Assembly (NCBI RefSeq): GCF_947166415.1
Contig: NZ_CAMVEE010000004.1
Span: 1 to 64,000, forward strand
DNA: 64,000 nucleotides
Source of the DNA: an uncultured Methanobrevibacter sp.
GTDB taxonomy: Archaea > Methanobacteriota > Methanobacteria > Methanobacteriales > Methanobacteriaceae
Reading direction: 5' to 3'
Made by a program: the position numbers and the translations under genes
In this document: piece by piece, positions 1-10,026 of the stretch
Position numbering within the stretch: the stretch's first letter is position 1
How the letters are laid out: each line of letters starts with the position of its first letter
The notes under the pieces: generated by a model
Seen by the model: the letters and a program-made list of their open reading frames with translations, nothing else
The model's database searches: none
What the model was told of the DNA's origin: nothing

Positions 1-80
1 ATATTCAATTAATATCTTTTATAATATTTGCATATTGTAAAAGAAATAATAATTAATGAAAAACTACAATATATTATATC

Positions 81-1193
81 ATGACTACATTAGAAAAGAT
101 GAAAATTTTAACAGATTCCGCACAATATGACCTTTGTGACTATGTAAGTCATAATAAAAGTTCACAGGTCAATTTACCTGGAATATATGAAGCAACAGGT
201 CATAACGGGTGTAAAATTCCTCTTTTCAAAACACTGCAAACCAATAAATGTAAAAATGATTGCAAATATTGTATTAATCAATCAAAAAGAAACTTTACAA
301 GACTTGAACTGTCACCTGAAGAGCTAGCCCGTGCATTTTTGGGATATTACAATAGAGGCTTAGTCAACGGATTGTTTTTAAGTTCCGGAATCGCTGGAGA
401 CGTGGACACTACAATGGAAAATCAAATAGAAACTGTCCATCTACTTAGAAACAAGTATGGTTATGACGATTATATTCACCTTAAAATTGTGCCTGGCGCA
501 AGTAAGGATTCTATAAAAAGAGCTATGGCGCTTGCAAATAGGGTTAGCATCAATATTGAAGCTGCAACACCTTCAGGTCTTGCAGAATTATCTTCCACTA
601 AAGATTACAATAAGGATATTCTTAAAAGATTATCCTGGATTAATAGCTTTCAGCATAAAAGTACAACTTATCCAAATTCTACTCACACCACCCAGTTAAT
701 TGTAGGTGCGAACAACGAAAGTGACAAGGAGATTCTCCAGAGAATGGAAAAAATCTACAAGAAATCCGAATTGAAGAGGACATATTTCTCTGCATTCACT
801 CCAATTGAAGATACTGAATTTGGAAAAAAAGAAGCGTGTCCGACCGATAGAACTGCAAAATTATATAATGCGGACAGTTTACTTAATGATTACCATTATA
901 AAGTAAAAGAACTTGTATTTGATGAAAATGACAAATTATCACTTACTCAAGATCCTAAGATTTTAGCTGCAGAAAATATGGATATCTTCCCTGTAGAAAT
1001 CAATACTGCGCCTCTAGTTGAACTCATAAGAGTGCCGGGAATAGGTGTAAAATCTGCCCGTAAAATAATTTCTATTAGGAAAAAAGCACCGTTTACATCA
1101 GAAGAACAGCTTAAAAAATTAGGGGTAGTAGTTGAAAGAGCTAAGCCTTATATTAAAATTGATGGTGAATATCAAGTTATTTTTGATTTTTAG
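81..1193 (+). CDS. Putative DNA modification/repair radical SAM protein with C-terminal HhH
   Basis: A 370-aa radical SAM protein. The 4Fe-4S/SAM motif CxxxCxxC is formed by Cys57, Cys61 and Cys64, with an additional Cys44 just before it. The C-terminal part (about residues 310-350, with VPGIGVKSARKI) is a helix-hairpin-helix unit typical of sequence-independent DNA binding. This combination matches the family annotated as putative DNA modification/repair radical SAM protein. The substrate is unknown. The gene is monocistronic, with a TATA-like stretch near positions 17-27. The family assignment is firm; a DNA-related role is an inference from the HhH unit. Confidence 0.85.
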   Translation: MTTLEKMKILTDSAQYDLCDYVSHNKSSQVNLPGIYEATGHNGCKIPLFKTLQTNKCKNDCKYCINQSKRNFTRLELSPEELARAFLGYYNRGLVNGLFLSSGIAGDVDTTMENQIETVHLLRNKYGYDDYIHLKIVPGASKDSIKRAMALANRVSINIEAATPSGLAELSSTKDYNKDILKRLSWINSFQHKSTTYPNSTHTTQLIVGANNESDKEILQRMEKIYKKSELKRTYFSAFTPIEDTEFGKKEACPTDRTAKLYNADSLLNDYHYKVKELVFDENDKLSLTQDPKILAAENMDIFPVEINTAPLVELIRVPGIGVKSARKIISIRKKAPFTSEEQLKKLGVVVERAKPYIKIDGEYQVIFDF

Positions 1194-1355
1194 ATTTATT
1201 AGATGAAAATAGAATAATTAAACTGTTTTTAAACAAAATAAATATTAAAAAAATGAATCAACAATATAATTTATCAGATACCAAATAGATTATACTATTA
1301 ATACAATATAATTTATTATAAAACCAATATAATTTATAATATAAAAAAATTAAAT

Positions 1356-1877
1356 TCAGTAATCGTCGAATAACGCCCATATTTCAGGGTATTTTTTAGC
1401 TACAGCTTCATCGATTAATATGGATGCTTCTTTTGAAATACTAAACTCTGGTTCGGTTTTTCTTAAATATCTAAATACTGCAGAAGATCTTGATGACCAA
1501 AGTGTAATCCTTGGATTTTTATCAACTATCTCTTTAACTTCGGCTACATGTTCTTCCTGTATTTTGATTTCTTGTGGTGTCTGTAAATCCTCTTCGCTGC
1601 GTACAGCGCCAGATAAGTCTTCGGATGCTTCGCTATTTTCCTCATTTTCCTTGTCTTCTTCAACATCGTCTGAAACCTCTTCAGCAGTTACTTCCTCATT
1701 ATTTGATGAATCTTCTCCTTGATTACTCTCCTCTTCTAACTGTTCAAAAATGTTTTTATCTGATTCATCTTCATTTAATAACTCTTCCAGTGATTGAGTG
1801 GAATTACTGTCAAAATCTTCATTATAAAAATCAGGAATTAATGAAGCTAAGCCTTTACCAAGTCCCTTTTTCGCCAT
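1356..1877 (-). CDS. ParA-partner protein with ParB-like N-terminal motif
   Basis: A 173-aa protein whose start codon overlaps the parA stop codon (TAATG), so the two are translationally coupled. The first residues, KKGLGKGLASLIPDF, closely resemble the extreme N-terminus of bacterial ParB/Spo0J (GLGKG followed by a hydrophobic patch), the peptide that stimulates the ParA ATPase. Residues of about 20-115 are a very acidic, low-complexity linker rich in Glu, Asp and Ser. The last roughly 55 residues form a folded-looking basic/helical segment (ITLWSSRSSAVFRYL, then SISKEASILIDEAVAKKYPE) that could bind DNA. No ParB CTPase/HTH domain is present. The role as ParA activator and DNA adaptor is inferred from the N-terminal motif and gene coupling. 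Confidence 0.7.
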   Translation of the reverse strand: MAKKGLGKGLASLIPDFYNEDFDSNSTQSLEELLNEDESDKNIFEQLEEESNQGEDSSNNEEVTAEEVSDDVEEDKENEENSEASEDLSGAVRSEEDLQTPQEIKIQEEHVAEVKEIVDKNPRITLWSSRSSAVFRYLRKTEPEFSISKEASILIDEAVAKKYPEIWALFDDY

Positions 1878-2746
1878 TATTTACCACCTGTTTTTCGTTC
1901 TAAATTTCTTTGAATCATCTGGAATTGAGATTTAGCTTTTAAATCAAGATTTTTCTTAGCAACACTCAAATGAACATTTTCATCTCTTTGGATAATTTCC
2001 TTAGCTAATTTTAAATAAGCTTTTGTTCCGGTACTATCAGGATCATAAATCAAACAAGGCTTACCAAAACTAGGAGCTTCAGCTAATCTAATATTCCTTG
2101 GAATAATAGTTTTGAAAAGTAAATCTGTACCGCCAAAGTAATTCTTAAGCTCTCTGTGCACATCTTTACTGAGTCTAGTCCTTTTATCAAATAGAGTAAG
2201 GAGAATTCCCTTGATAGGAGTTGGACTTCTAAGCCTTTTTTCGACCAATTTTATTGTATTAATTAAATCAGCCACTCCTTCTAAAGCGTAATACTCAGCT
2301 TGGATTGGAATTAAAACACTATCGGAAGCTACTAATGCATTGACAGTAATTACACCTAATGAAGGAGGTAAATCTATGAATATATAGTCAAATAATGGAA
2401 CAACATCTTTTAAAGTATCTTTCAATACGATATGGTAATTGTCACGTTTGGAAAGTTCCATTCCAGCACCGCTGAGAGATATATTACTTGGGATAATAAA
2501 TAAATTTTTAATAAACGTAGGAATTGTTGCTTTTTTTATACTTATATCTCCCATAAGAGCATCGTAAATAGTGTTTTCTATTTTAGTTTTATCAATCCCA
2601 AAACTAGTTGTGGCATTAGCTTGAGGATCCATATCGACAACCAAAACAGATTTACCCATTACCGCTAAAGATGTCGCAGTATTTACAACAGTGGTTGTTT
2701 TTCCACAACCCCCTTTCTGATTCATAACCGCAATTACTTCACTCAT
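1877..2746 (-). CDS. parA: ParA/Soj family partition ATPase
   Basis: A 289-aa ParA/MinD superfamily ATPase. The deviant Walker A KGGCGKTT is at residues 11-18, the A' motif DMDPQAN at about 39-45, and a Walker B-like YIFIDLPPS at about 121-129. Its length fits chromosomal Soj-type ParA proteins without an N-terminal HTH. A GGAG Shine-Dalgarno lies upstream of the ATG. It is the first gene of a two-gene operon with the ParB-N-terminus-like protein, and its promoter side faces the AAGTTA repeat array. By family it should form ATP-dependent dimers on DNA and drive segregation of chromosome or cargo. The bound centromere is not known. Confidence 0.92.
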   Translation of the reverse strand: MSEVIAVMNQKGGCGKTTTVVNTATSLAVMGKSVLVVDMDPQANATTSFGIDKTKIENTIYDALMGDISIKKATIPTFIKNLFIIPSNISLSGAGMELSKRDNYHIVLKDTLKDVVPLFDYIFIDLPPSLGVITVNALVASDSVLIPIQAEYYALEGVADLINTIKLVEKRLRSPTPIKGILLTLFDKRTRLSKDVHRELKNYFGGTDLLFKTIIPRNIRLAEAPSFGKPCLIYDPDSTGTKAYLKLAKEIIQRDENVHLSVAKKNLDLKAKSQFQMIQRNLERKTGGK

Positions 2747-2775
2747 CTAAAGAATTCTCCTATTTCCATGATTTT

Positions 2776-3131
2776 AAGTTATCAGTTATGATTTATAACT
2801 TAAAAAGACTAATACTTAAAGAATAATTATTAAATTATTCAGTATAAGTTAAAAGAATTAAGTTATTTCGAGGAAATTAAAACTTAAAGGAAATAACTTA
2901 TCAGTTTTAACTTCTAAGGGATAGGAATTAAGTTTTAAGTTAAAACGTCAAAGTTATAAAAAATAAGTTTTAAGAAATAACTTATCATAACTAACTTTTA
3001 ACAAATAAGTTATATTTTATAACTTCTCTCTTATAAAGTATTTGTTTTCACAGATAAGTTAACAGTTATTAGTTAACACTTGCAACTTATCTTTAATAAG
3101 TTATAAGTTATAAGTTATAACAAAAAAGTTA
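2776..3131. repeat. AAGTTA hexamer array (candidate partition site or operator)
   Basis: This gene-free stretch between parA and trpB2 contains 17 copies of AAGTTA or its complement TAACTT. Direct copies start at 2776, 2846, 2860, 2937, 2951, 3007, 3056, 3098, 3105, 3112 and 3126. Inverse copies start at 2796, 2894, 2908, 2978, 2992 and 3020. Many occur as same-orientation pairs exactly 14 bp apart (2846/2860, 2894/2908, 2937/2951, 2978/2992), and the pairs alternate in orientation. Near-matches AAGTTT at 2930 and 2965 keep the 7/14-bp phasing. At base composition typical of this window about one copy would be expected. Such phasing suggests cooperative protein binding. A centromere-like function is an inference from the adjacent parA. 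Confidence 0.7.
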
Positions 3132-3149
3132 GAAAAAAATAAAGAAGGA

Positions 3150-4451
<1,302 letters not shown>

Positions 4452-4468
4452 AATAATAGTTACTTTAA

Positions 4469-4504
4469 TGTACTATATAAAGCTTTGTTGTACAAAAATG
4501 TACA
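4469..4504 (-). promoter_or_regulatory. trpB2 promoter with TRP-box-like TGTACA repeats
   Basis: In the divergent spacer before trpB2 there are two exact TGTACA palindromes (4489-4494 and 4499-4504) and a near copy TGTACT (4469-4474). On the minus strand a TATA box, TTTATATA (complement of 4475-4482), sits between them, about 27 nt before the trpB2 ATG at 4451. TGTACA is the TRP-box consensus bound by TrpY of Methanothermobacter, which represses trpB2 there. The location is the same here, so tryptophan-dependent repression is likely. TrpY itself is not in the window. Confidence 0.7.
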
Positions 4505-4541
4505 CTTTAATTATTAATAATATAAAAAACAATTTTAAATC

Positions 4542-5570
4542 ATGAGAATATTAGCAATTGATGTTGGAACCGGAACACAGGATATAATGATATATGACAC
4601 TGAAAAAGAGCTTGAAAATTCAATAAAAATAGTTCTGCCATCCCCCCATCTGTATATTTCCCAGCAGATGAAAGAAATTGAAAATGACATTTACTTTACC
4701 GGGGAGATAATGGGTGGAGGAAAAATAAAAAGAAGTATCCTGGAACATATGGAAAAGGGATATAAAGTGGTAATGGAACCAACATGCGCTAAAACAATAC
4801 GTGATGATTTAAATCAGGTCAAATCGCTTGGAATAGAAATAGCTGACAAATCTAAAGAATATAAGGGATATACTAAAATCAATATGGGAGACATCAACAT
4901 AACCAAACTATCAGAATTTCTCCTAGGCTATGATTTGGAATTTGACTTTGATAAGATTGCAATTGCCGTACAGGATCACGGCTACAATGAAAACATGGGT
5001 GATAGGGACTTCAGATTTGAAAAGATTAGAGAAAAAGTATCAAAGCCTATTTCACCTTTGGAATTTGGATTTAGGGAAGATGTTCCCGAATACTTTACTA
5101 GAATGCAAGCTGTGAGAAGGCAAGTTAAAAATGAAGGAATTGAAGATTTACCCCTTGTAATGGATACCAAATTCGCATCAATAGCCGGAATGTGTTATGA
5201 TGAAGTTGCAAAAGAATTGAACAGCTATATTGTAATCGATATTGGAAATGGCCATACAACAGCCGCATCAATAGAAGACGGGAAAATACAGGGCGTTTTT
5301 GAACATCACACCTCAAGCCTTACAGGCGAATCCCTTGAAAGGTACATCAAAAGACTGGCTTCAGGAGAAATTACCCATGAAGAGGTACATGAGGACTATG
5401 GACACGGAGCACACGTAATAAATCCAATATCAAAACTAGAAAAGGTCATAGTAAGTGGCCCTAAAAGGGAATTGATTGAAAAGACAAACCTAGAGTGGCA
5501 TCATGCAGCTCCTGGAGGAGACGTGATGATGACCGGGACTGTCGGATTGATAAAAACAATAATAGGATAG
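4542..5570 (+). CDS. DUF1786 family protein (ASKHA-like fold)
   Basis: A 342-aa protein starting MRILAIDVGTGTQDI, with a second glycine-rich motif (YIVIDIGNGHTTAA) at about residues 225-238. These two resemble the phosphate-1 and phosphate-2 loops of the actin/HSP70/sugar-kinase ATPase fold. The sequence matches the archaeal DUF1786 family, sometimes labelled as related to pyruvate formate-lyase activation without direct evidence. It is divergent from trpB2 and shares the TRP-box spacer. The next gene begins 5 nt downstream, so the two form an operon. Substrate and function are unknown. Confidence 0.75.
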   Translation: MRILAIDVGTGTQDIMIYDTEKELENSIKIVLPSPHLYISQQMKEIENDIYFTGEIMGGGKIKRSILEHMEKGYKVVMEPTCAKTIRDDLNQVKSLGIEIADKSKEYKGYTKINMGDINITKLSEFLLGYDLEFDFDKIAIAVQDHGYNENMGDRDFRFEKIREKVSKPISPLEFGFREDVPEYFTRMQAVRRQVKNEGIEDLPLVMDTKFASIAGMCYDEVAKELNSYIVIDIGNGHTTAASIEDGKIQGVFEHHTSSLTGESLERYIKRLASGEITHEEVHEDYGHGAHVINPISKLEKVIVSGPKRELIEKTNLEWHHAAPGGDVMMTGTVGLIKTIIG

Positions 5571-5575
5571 ATATA

Positions 5576-6232
5576 ATGTTTAAGATGGATTCACATATTC
5601 ATAGTGAATATTCACCAGATTCATCATCTAAAATCGATGATATTTTAAAAGTCGCTGCCAAAAGAAATATTGACATCATTGCAATAAGCGACCACAATAC
5701 TGTAGATGGAACAAGTGAAGTATTAAAAAAAACTAGAAACACAGACATATTAGCCATTCCATCTATAGAGATTTCTTCCAGTCATGGCCATATCCTTGGT
5801 TTTGGCTGTGAGGAAAATATACCTAGAGACCTTTCACCGGAAGATACTATTGACAGAATTCATGATTTGGGCGGTCTTGCAATAATACCGCATCCGTACT
5901 GTTTTTATAGGCATGGTCTGTTGCATAATTACAAAGAAAAATTAAAAATTGATGCAATAGAAACAAGAAATGCCAGATTCATCGTAGGATACTGCAACAA
6001 CAAAGCTAAAAATCTATCCCTAAAAGAAAACCTGCCGGCATTGGGTGCAAGTGATGCCCACTACTATAAATTTGTCGGTGATTGCTACAGTTTAATAGAT
6101 TGTGAAAAAGATATCGACAGTGTTCTAAAATCAATCTCAAAAGGAAAAACAGAAGCAAAAGGAAAAGGAACATCAAACATTAAACTTTCAAAATATTTGT
6201 TTGAAAAAAATTTTCTAAAGAAATTTGATTAA
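5576..6232 (+). CDS. PHP domain metal-dependent phosphoesterase
   Basis: A 218-aa PHP domain protein with metal-ligand motifs in family order: HIHSEYSPDS near the N-terminus, SDHNTVDG, the Glu of SIEISS, IIPHPY and SDAHY near the C-terminus. It is expected to be a cytosolic phosphoesterase of the TrpH/YciV-like group. The ATG at 5576 is chosen because the protein then begins MFKMDSHIHSEYS as family members do. An in-frame ATG at 5495 lies deep in the preceding gene and would add an unrelated basic tail. It is probably co-transcribed with the DUF1786 gene. The natural substrate cannot be read from the sequence. Confidence 0.85.
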   Translation: MFKMDSHIHSEYSPDSSSKIDDILKVAAKRNIDIIAISDHNTVDGTSEVLKKTRNTDILAIPSIEISSSHGHILGFGCEENIPRDLSPEDTIDRIHDLGGLAIIPHPYCFYRHGLLHNYKEKLKIDAIETRNARFIVGYCNNKAKNLSLKENLPALGASDAHYYKFVGDCYSLIDCEKDIDSVLKSISKGKTEAKGKGTSNIKLSKYLFEKNFLKKFD

Positions 6233-6254
6233 AAAGAGTATTATTCACTCTTTT
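6232..6254. terminator. Bidirectional hairpin between the PHP gene and alba
   Basis: AAAAGAGT (6232-6239) and ACTCTTTT (6247-6254) form an inverted repeat with a 7-nt loop at the junction of two convergent genes. It ends in U-runs on both strands, as expected for a shared terminator. Confidence 0.5.
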
Positions 6255-6516
6255 CAATTAAAATTTCTATAATAGAAACATTTGTTTTTTCGTTGTTATA
6301 GTTTTCAATTTCTTCAGTAGAAATATGAATGTCTTTAACAACAGAATCAGGAACAAACCTATTTCTTACAATTTCAGCAGCATCTACTGCTCTACTAATA
6401 GCTTTTCCCCTGGCGCGAAGAACAACACTATTAGATCCTTCATTAAATTGTGTAACTACTGCTAATACATAATTCATAACAGGTTTACTTCCAACAAAAA
6501 TTGTATTATTCTCCAT
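6241..6516 (-). CDS. albA: DNA/RNA-binding protein Alba
   Basis: A 91-aa chromatin protein. The N-terminus contains [12 protein letters not shown], with Lys11 corresponding to the DNA-contacting, acetylatable lysine of Alba. This is followed by the conserved [20 protein letters not shown] helix and a C-terminal beta strand. Alba dimers coat DNA and RNA in archaea, and this organism also encodes a histone (17917-18123). It is monocistronic and convergent with the PHP gene. Length and motifs are standard for the family. Confidence 0.95.
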   Translation of the reverse strand: MENNTIFVGSKPVMNYVLAVVTQFNEGSNSVVLRARGKAISRAVDAAEIVRNRFVPDSVVKDIHISTEEIENYNNEKTNVSIIEILIEKSE

Positions 6517-6717
6517 ATTTAATTCACCATATAAATATTAGTGATAGATGTATATAAAATTTTACATATTGAATGATTGAAAATTAAACAAACACAAATA
6601 AACAATGAATATTATGCAATTGATATATAAATAAAAAAATATTTTTTTGAACAAAACTTGTTTAAATTAAAATTTAATAAATAAAATATAATAAAACAAA
6701 AAAAATTAAAAAAAATG

Positions 6718-8259
6718 TTAAATATTAGACCTTTTAATCAACAATAACTTATTGATTGAATCAAGAACTGCCAATATACTGGCCATAACAATGTCCTGAT
6801 TGGTTGAACGTCCGGTTGATTTATTTCCTTCCGGATCAGAAGTAATCACAAACACCTCGGCCAATGCATCGGTACCGCCAGTAATAGCTTCAAGATTATA
6901 TTCTTCTAGTTCAATATCCATTGTGCCTTGAATCAGCTTACGGATAGCATTCAAAGCTGCATCAACAGGACCGACACCAGTGCTTGCGGTTTCCTTTTCT
7001 TCACCATCAATTTCCAATTTAACAGTAGCTGTAGGAGATACATTAGCTCCCATAGAAATGCTCAAACCCTTAATTACAATAGGAGTTTCACGGGCTGAAG
7101 AAAGTTCTGTAATTGCAATAGCTATCAAATCATCATCAGTGACACATTTTCCGCTGTCACCCAAAGACTTGATTTCATCAAATACTTTACAAAATTGCTC
7201 TTCATCCAAATCTATATGATAATCTTTAAGTTTTGATTTTAAAGCATTGGCTCCAGTGTGTTTTCCTAAAACTATGCGTCGTGAATGACCTACCATTTCA
7301 GGAGACATTGGCTCATAGGTAGAAGCGTTATTTAAAATTCCATGAACATGAATTCCTGATTCATGAGCAAATGCATTATCGCCGACAATTGGTTTGTTGA
7401 CAGGCATCTTGACACCAGTTAAACGTCCGACAAGGTTGGATAGGCTGTATAGCCTTGTAGTGTCAAGACCTAAATCAACACCATAGGCTGACTTTAAAGT
7501 CATTACAAGCTCTTCAAGGGAACAGTTACCTGTCCTTTCACCCAAACCATTGATAGTAACGTGAGCTTGATTAGCACCGCATTCGATGGCTGTTAGGGAA
7601 TTGGCTGTAGCCAAACCGAAATCATTATGGAAATGAACGCTGATTGGAGTTGTGAAGTTATTTTTGATATTAGTAATAAGGTCACGGGTCATGATTGGTG
7701 TTAGAATTCCAACTGTGTCCGGAACATCTAAAAAGTCTGCCCCGGCATCAACTACCTCATTGAAAATTTCAAAGAGGAAATCCTCTTCAGTTCTTGTAGC
7801 ATCTTCTGCTGAAAACTCAACAGTCAAGCCATGGTCTTTAGCATATTCAACACCGTCTACCGCCTTTTCAATTATTTCTTCTTTAGACATCTTAAGCTTA
7901 TAATCACGGTGCAAAGGGGAAGTTCCAATGAATGTGTGGACATATTCTAAATCAGCATCTAAAACCGCGTCGATATCACCTTTTAAGGAACGTGCCAAAC
8001 CAACCAAAGTAGATTTCAAATCCATAGATCTTATTTTTTTGGCTGATTCTATTTCTCCTTTTGAAGAAGCCGGAAATCCAACTTCTATTTTATCAACACC
8101 CAAATTGTTAAGCTTTTGAGCAATCTGAATTTTTTCATCGACTGTCAGAGCAACACCGGGTGTCTGTTCACCGTCTCTCAAGGTTGTATCGAAAATATAA
8201 ATTTTATCTGCAAGATTCATATTTTCCTTTTTTAGATTTTCTATATTTTTTGTGGTCAT
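6718..8259 (-). CDS. leuA: 2-isopropylmalate synthase (or close paralogue such as citramalate synthase)
   Basis: A 513-aa member of the DRE-TIM acyltransferase family. The signature [13 protein letters not shown] is at about residues 23-35, the metal-binding HFHNDFGLA lies mid-protein and HESGIHVHG follows. The final roughly 130 residues match the LeuA allosteric domain, absent from the shorter homocitrate synthases of the AksA type. It condenses acetyl-CoA with a 2-oxo acid, most likely 2-oxoisovalerate for leucine. Citramalate synthase (CimA) has the same architecture and cannot be excluded. The ATG at 8259 has an AAAGGGAAG ribosome-binding site. leuC, leuD and leuB lie separately at 42.5-45.2 kb. 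Confidence 0.85.
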   Translation of the reverse strand: MTTKNIENLKKENMNLADKIYIFDTTLRDGEQTPGVALTVDEKIQIAQKLNNLGVDKIEVGFPASSKGEIESAKKIRSMDLKSTLVGLARSLKGDIDAVLDADLEYVHTFIGTSPLHRDYKLKMSKEEIIEKAVDGVEYAKDHGLTVEFSAEDATRTEEDFLFEIFNEVVDAGADFLDVPDTVGILTPIMTRDLITNIKNNFTTPISVHFHNDFGLATANSLTAIECGANQAHVTINGLGERTGNCSLEELVMTLKSAYGVDLGLDTTRLYSLSNLVGRLTGVKMPVNKPIVGDNAFAHESGIHVHGILNNASTYEPMSPEMVGHSRRIVLGKHTGANALKSKLKDYHIDLDEEQFCKVFDEIKSLGDSGKCVTDDDLIAIAITELSSARETPIVIKGLSISMGANVSPTATVKLEIDGEEKETASTGVGPVDAALNAIRKLIQGTMDIELEEYNLEAITGGTDALAEVFVITSDPEGNKSTGRSTNQDIVMASILAVLDSINKLLLIKRSNI

Positions 8260-8301
8260 TGTATTACTTCCCTTTAATAATTCTAATATTATAGTAAAAA
8301 G

Positions 8302-8309
8302 TTTATAAA
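8302..8309 (+). promoter_or_regulatory. TATA box for the TIM-barrel gene at 8334
   Basis: TTTATAAA ends 24 nt before the ATG at 8334, with no Shine-Dalgarno between. The transcript is probably leaderless. Confidence 0.5.
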
Positions 8310-8333
8310 TTTATTGAAAACAAATATATTAAC

Positions 8334-9047
8334 ATGAAATTGGGTTTTACAACACTAGCTTTATTCATGCAACCTAACAATGAAATCATAGATTTAGCTA
8401 AAAAACACGGATTTGAAATTATAGAAATTCTTGGGGAAGGTCCATTTTTTGAAAAAGACAATATGGAATTCAAGGACTGTGGACTGGATATGAGAATTCA
8501 TGCAGCAACAGTGGACATTAACGTCGCAAGCCTAAACAAAGGAATTAGAGCTGAAAGTGTAAAACAGATGATTCAATGCGGACAATATGCAGAAAGCATA
8601 AATGCAAATACAATTACAGTACACCCTGGAATTATCGGCAGAAATGAGCCTCATCTTAGAAAATGGGCTTTGGAAATTGCAATTGAAAGCATTGGTGAAA
8701 TAATTGACAATACAAATGTTGAAATTTCTGTTGAAAACATGCCTGTTCGTGGAAAATTTTTGGGAAATACTGTAGAGGAAATTGAAATAATTCAGGAGGC
8801 TACCGGCTGCAGCTTGACAATAGATACCGGACATGGAAATACCTGCGGAAACCTCGAAGAGATGCTTTCTTTAAAAAACATTAGCTATTGTCATTTAAAC
8901 GATAACGATGGTGTCAAAGATCAGCACATTACCTTAGGCGAAGGGACTTTGGACTTGAATTTACTTAAAAAGATTGATAGTGCAATCATTGAGCTGAACA
9001 ACTTTGATAATATCCTAAAAAGCAAGGAAGTCATTGATAACCTATAA
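8334..9047 (+). CDS. Sugar phosphate isomerase/epimerase-like TIM-barrel protein
   Basis: A 237-aa protein of the xylose isomerase-like/AP endonuclease family 2 TIM-barrel superfamily. It has a conserved Glu in VEISVENMP, Asp and His in TIDTGHGN, and Glu in HITLGEGTLDL, the positions that usually bind a divalent metal. It is shorter than endonuclease IV, so an isomerase/epimerase or unknown lyase role is more likely than DNA repair. It stands alone on the plus strand and is convergent with the HAD gene. The substrate is unknown. Confidence 0.75.
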   Translation: MKLGFTTLALFMQPNNEIIDLAKKHGFEIIEILGEGPFFEKDNMEFKDCGLDMRIHAATVDINVASLNKGIRAESVKQMIQCGQYAESINANTITVHPGIIGRNEPHLRKWALEIAIESIGEIIDNTNVEISVENMPVRGKFLGNTVEEIEIIQEATGCSLTIDTGHGNTCGNLEEMLSLKNISYCHLNDNDGVKDQHITLGEGTLDLNLLKKIDSAIIELNNFDNILKSKEVIDNL

Positions 9048-9081
9048 TTTATTATCCTTTTTTTTAGAGGTTATCACTTAT

Positions 9082-9101
9082 AAGTTATACCTTTTAAGTT
9101 A
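9082..9101. repeat. Outlying AAGTTA pair with 14-bp spacing
   Basis: Two direct AAGTTA copies (9082-9087 and 9096-9101) separated by 8 nt reproduce the spacing of the array next to parA. They lie between two convergent genes, where promoter function is unlikely. Confidence 0.45.
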
Positions 9102-9121
9102 TATCAATTAAAAAAATAAAT

Positions 9122-9916
9122 CTAAAAGTCAATCATAGTAACTTCAAAAATGTCCTCGATTATATAGTCTGTCTTATCCATCATCTTTGGAGAGACTTCT
9201 TCCTGCTGTTCGATAGTCAAAACGCTGACATCCGCTTTTTTAAATGCCAATATATCATTAAGACCATCCCCAACCATCATGACTTTGTATCCTCCCTCTT
9301 TGAGGATAGAAACAACTTCACACTTGCCTCGGGTAGAAACAGTTCCAAATGCATTGTCTTCAGGGACATCCAGCATGTTGGCTAACCTATTGATGGCCCC
9401 TTTTCTATCTCCAGAAGCTATGAATATTTCAATTCCCCGGGACTTCAAAGTCTCGACTGTTTCAAAAACCTTCGGGAAAAATTTGCCCGCTGAAGTAATG
9501 GTATATGCAACGACGCCGAGGTCCATGTCAACAATCAAAGCGGATCCATTGCACAGCTCCATGTGAGAGATCTTTTCGCGTAAAATATCAAATCCGTCAG
9601 TAATGTCTGAAATGGTTGATACTTTTTCATTATAAAGGATTTCCTCAACATCAGCCTTTGAAACCTGCCTTGTGGAAAAACTTACGTCAAAATCAATGTC
9701 ATATTCCTTGATAACATCTGAAATTAATGTATTAGGATCTAATTTTAACAATTTATTGGTGTTGAATTGAAGAACTACCAAAGCTAATGCATCTGCTGCT
9801 TCAATCAAATCCAAAGAGTTAATGTCTGTGAATATATTTCCATTTAATACATCCTTAATAACCCTATACCTTTCTATTAAAGTGCCGGAGTTATCAAATA
9901 CGACTGCCTTTTTCAT
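9122..9916 (-). CDS. HAD superfamily hydrolase, P-type-ATPase-like
   Basis: A 264-aa soluble HAD protein. Motif I is VFDNSGTLIE with Asp8 as nucleophile; the usual second Asp (DxD) is Ser10, so it resembles the DKTGT of P-type ATPases rather than DxDGT phosphatases. Motif II is near IASGD, and motif III/IV is VGDGLNDILAFKKADVSV, again very like P-type ATPases. No membrane segment is present. It looks like a free-standing phosphorylation domain of the COG4087 kind. The substrate is unknown, and loss of the acid/base Asp may mean slow dephosphorylation. It is monocistronic. Confidence 0.78.
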   Translation of the reverse strand: MKKAVVFDNSGTLIERYRVIKDVLNGNIFTDINSLDLIEAADALALVVLQFNTNKLLKLDPNTLISDVIKEYDIDFDVSFSTRQVSKADVEEILYNEKVSTISDITDGFDILREKISHMELCNGSALIVDMDLGVVAYTITSAGKFFPKVFETVETLKSRGIEIFIASGDRKGAINRLANMLDVPEDNAFGTVSTRGKCEVVSILKEGGYKVMMVGDGLNDILAFKKADVSVLTIEQQEEVSPKMMDKTDYIIEDIFEVTMIDF

Positions 9917-10026
9917 GATTAATAGTAGTTAAAAAATAATATTTATAATTAATTAAAAAAAACAACTTTATAAACATTGAAAAATAAAATAATAATATTA
10001 TAATTTACGATTATTTAGGTGTTTTA

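Noticed and set aside
1420-1903. Long frames opposite the ParB-N-terminus-like gene
   Set aside because: They are antisense to the acidic, Glu/Ser-rich coding stretch and have Ser- or Leu-rich composition without homology or ribosome-binding site.
5495-5575. N-terminal extension of the PHP protein
   Set aside because: It lies within the preceding gene in another frame, is strongly basic and is not a family feature; the start at 5576 fits.
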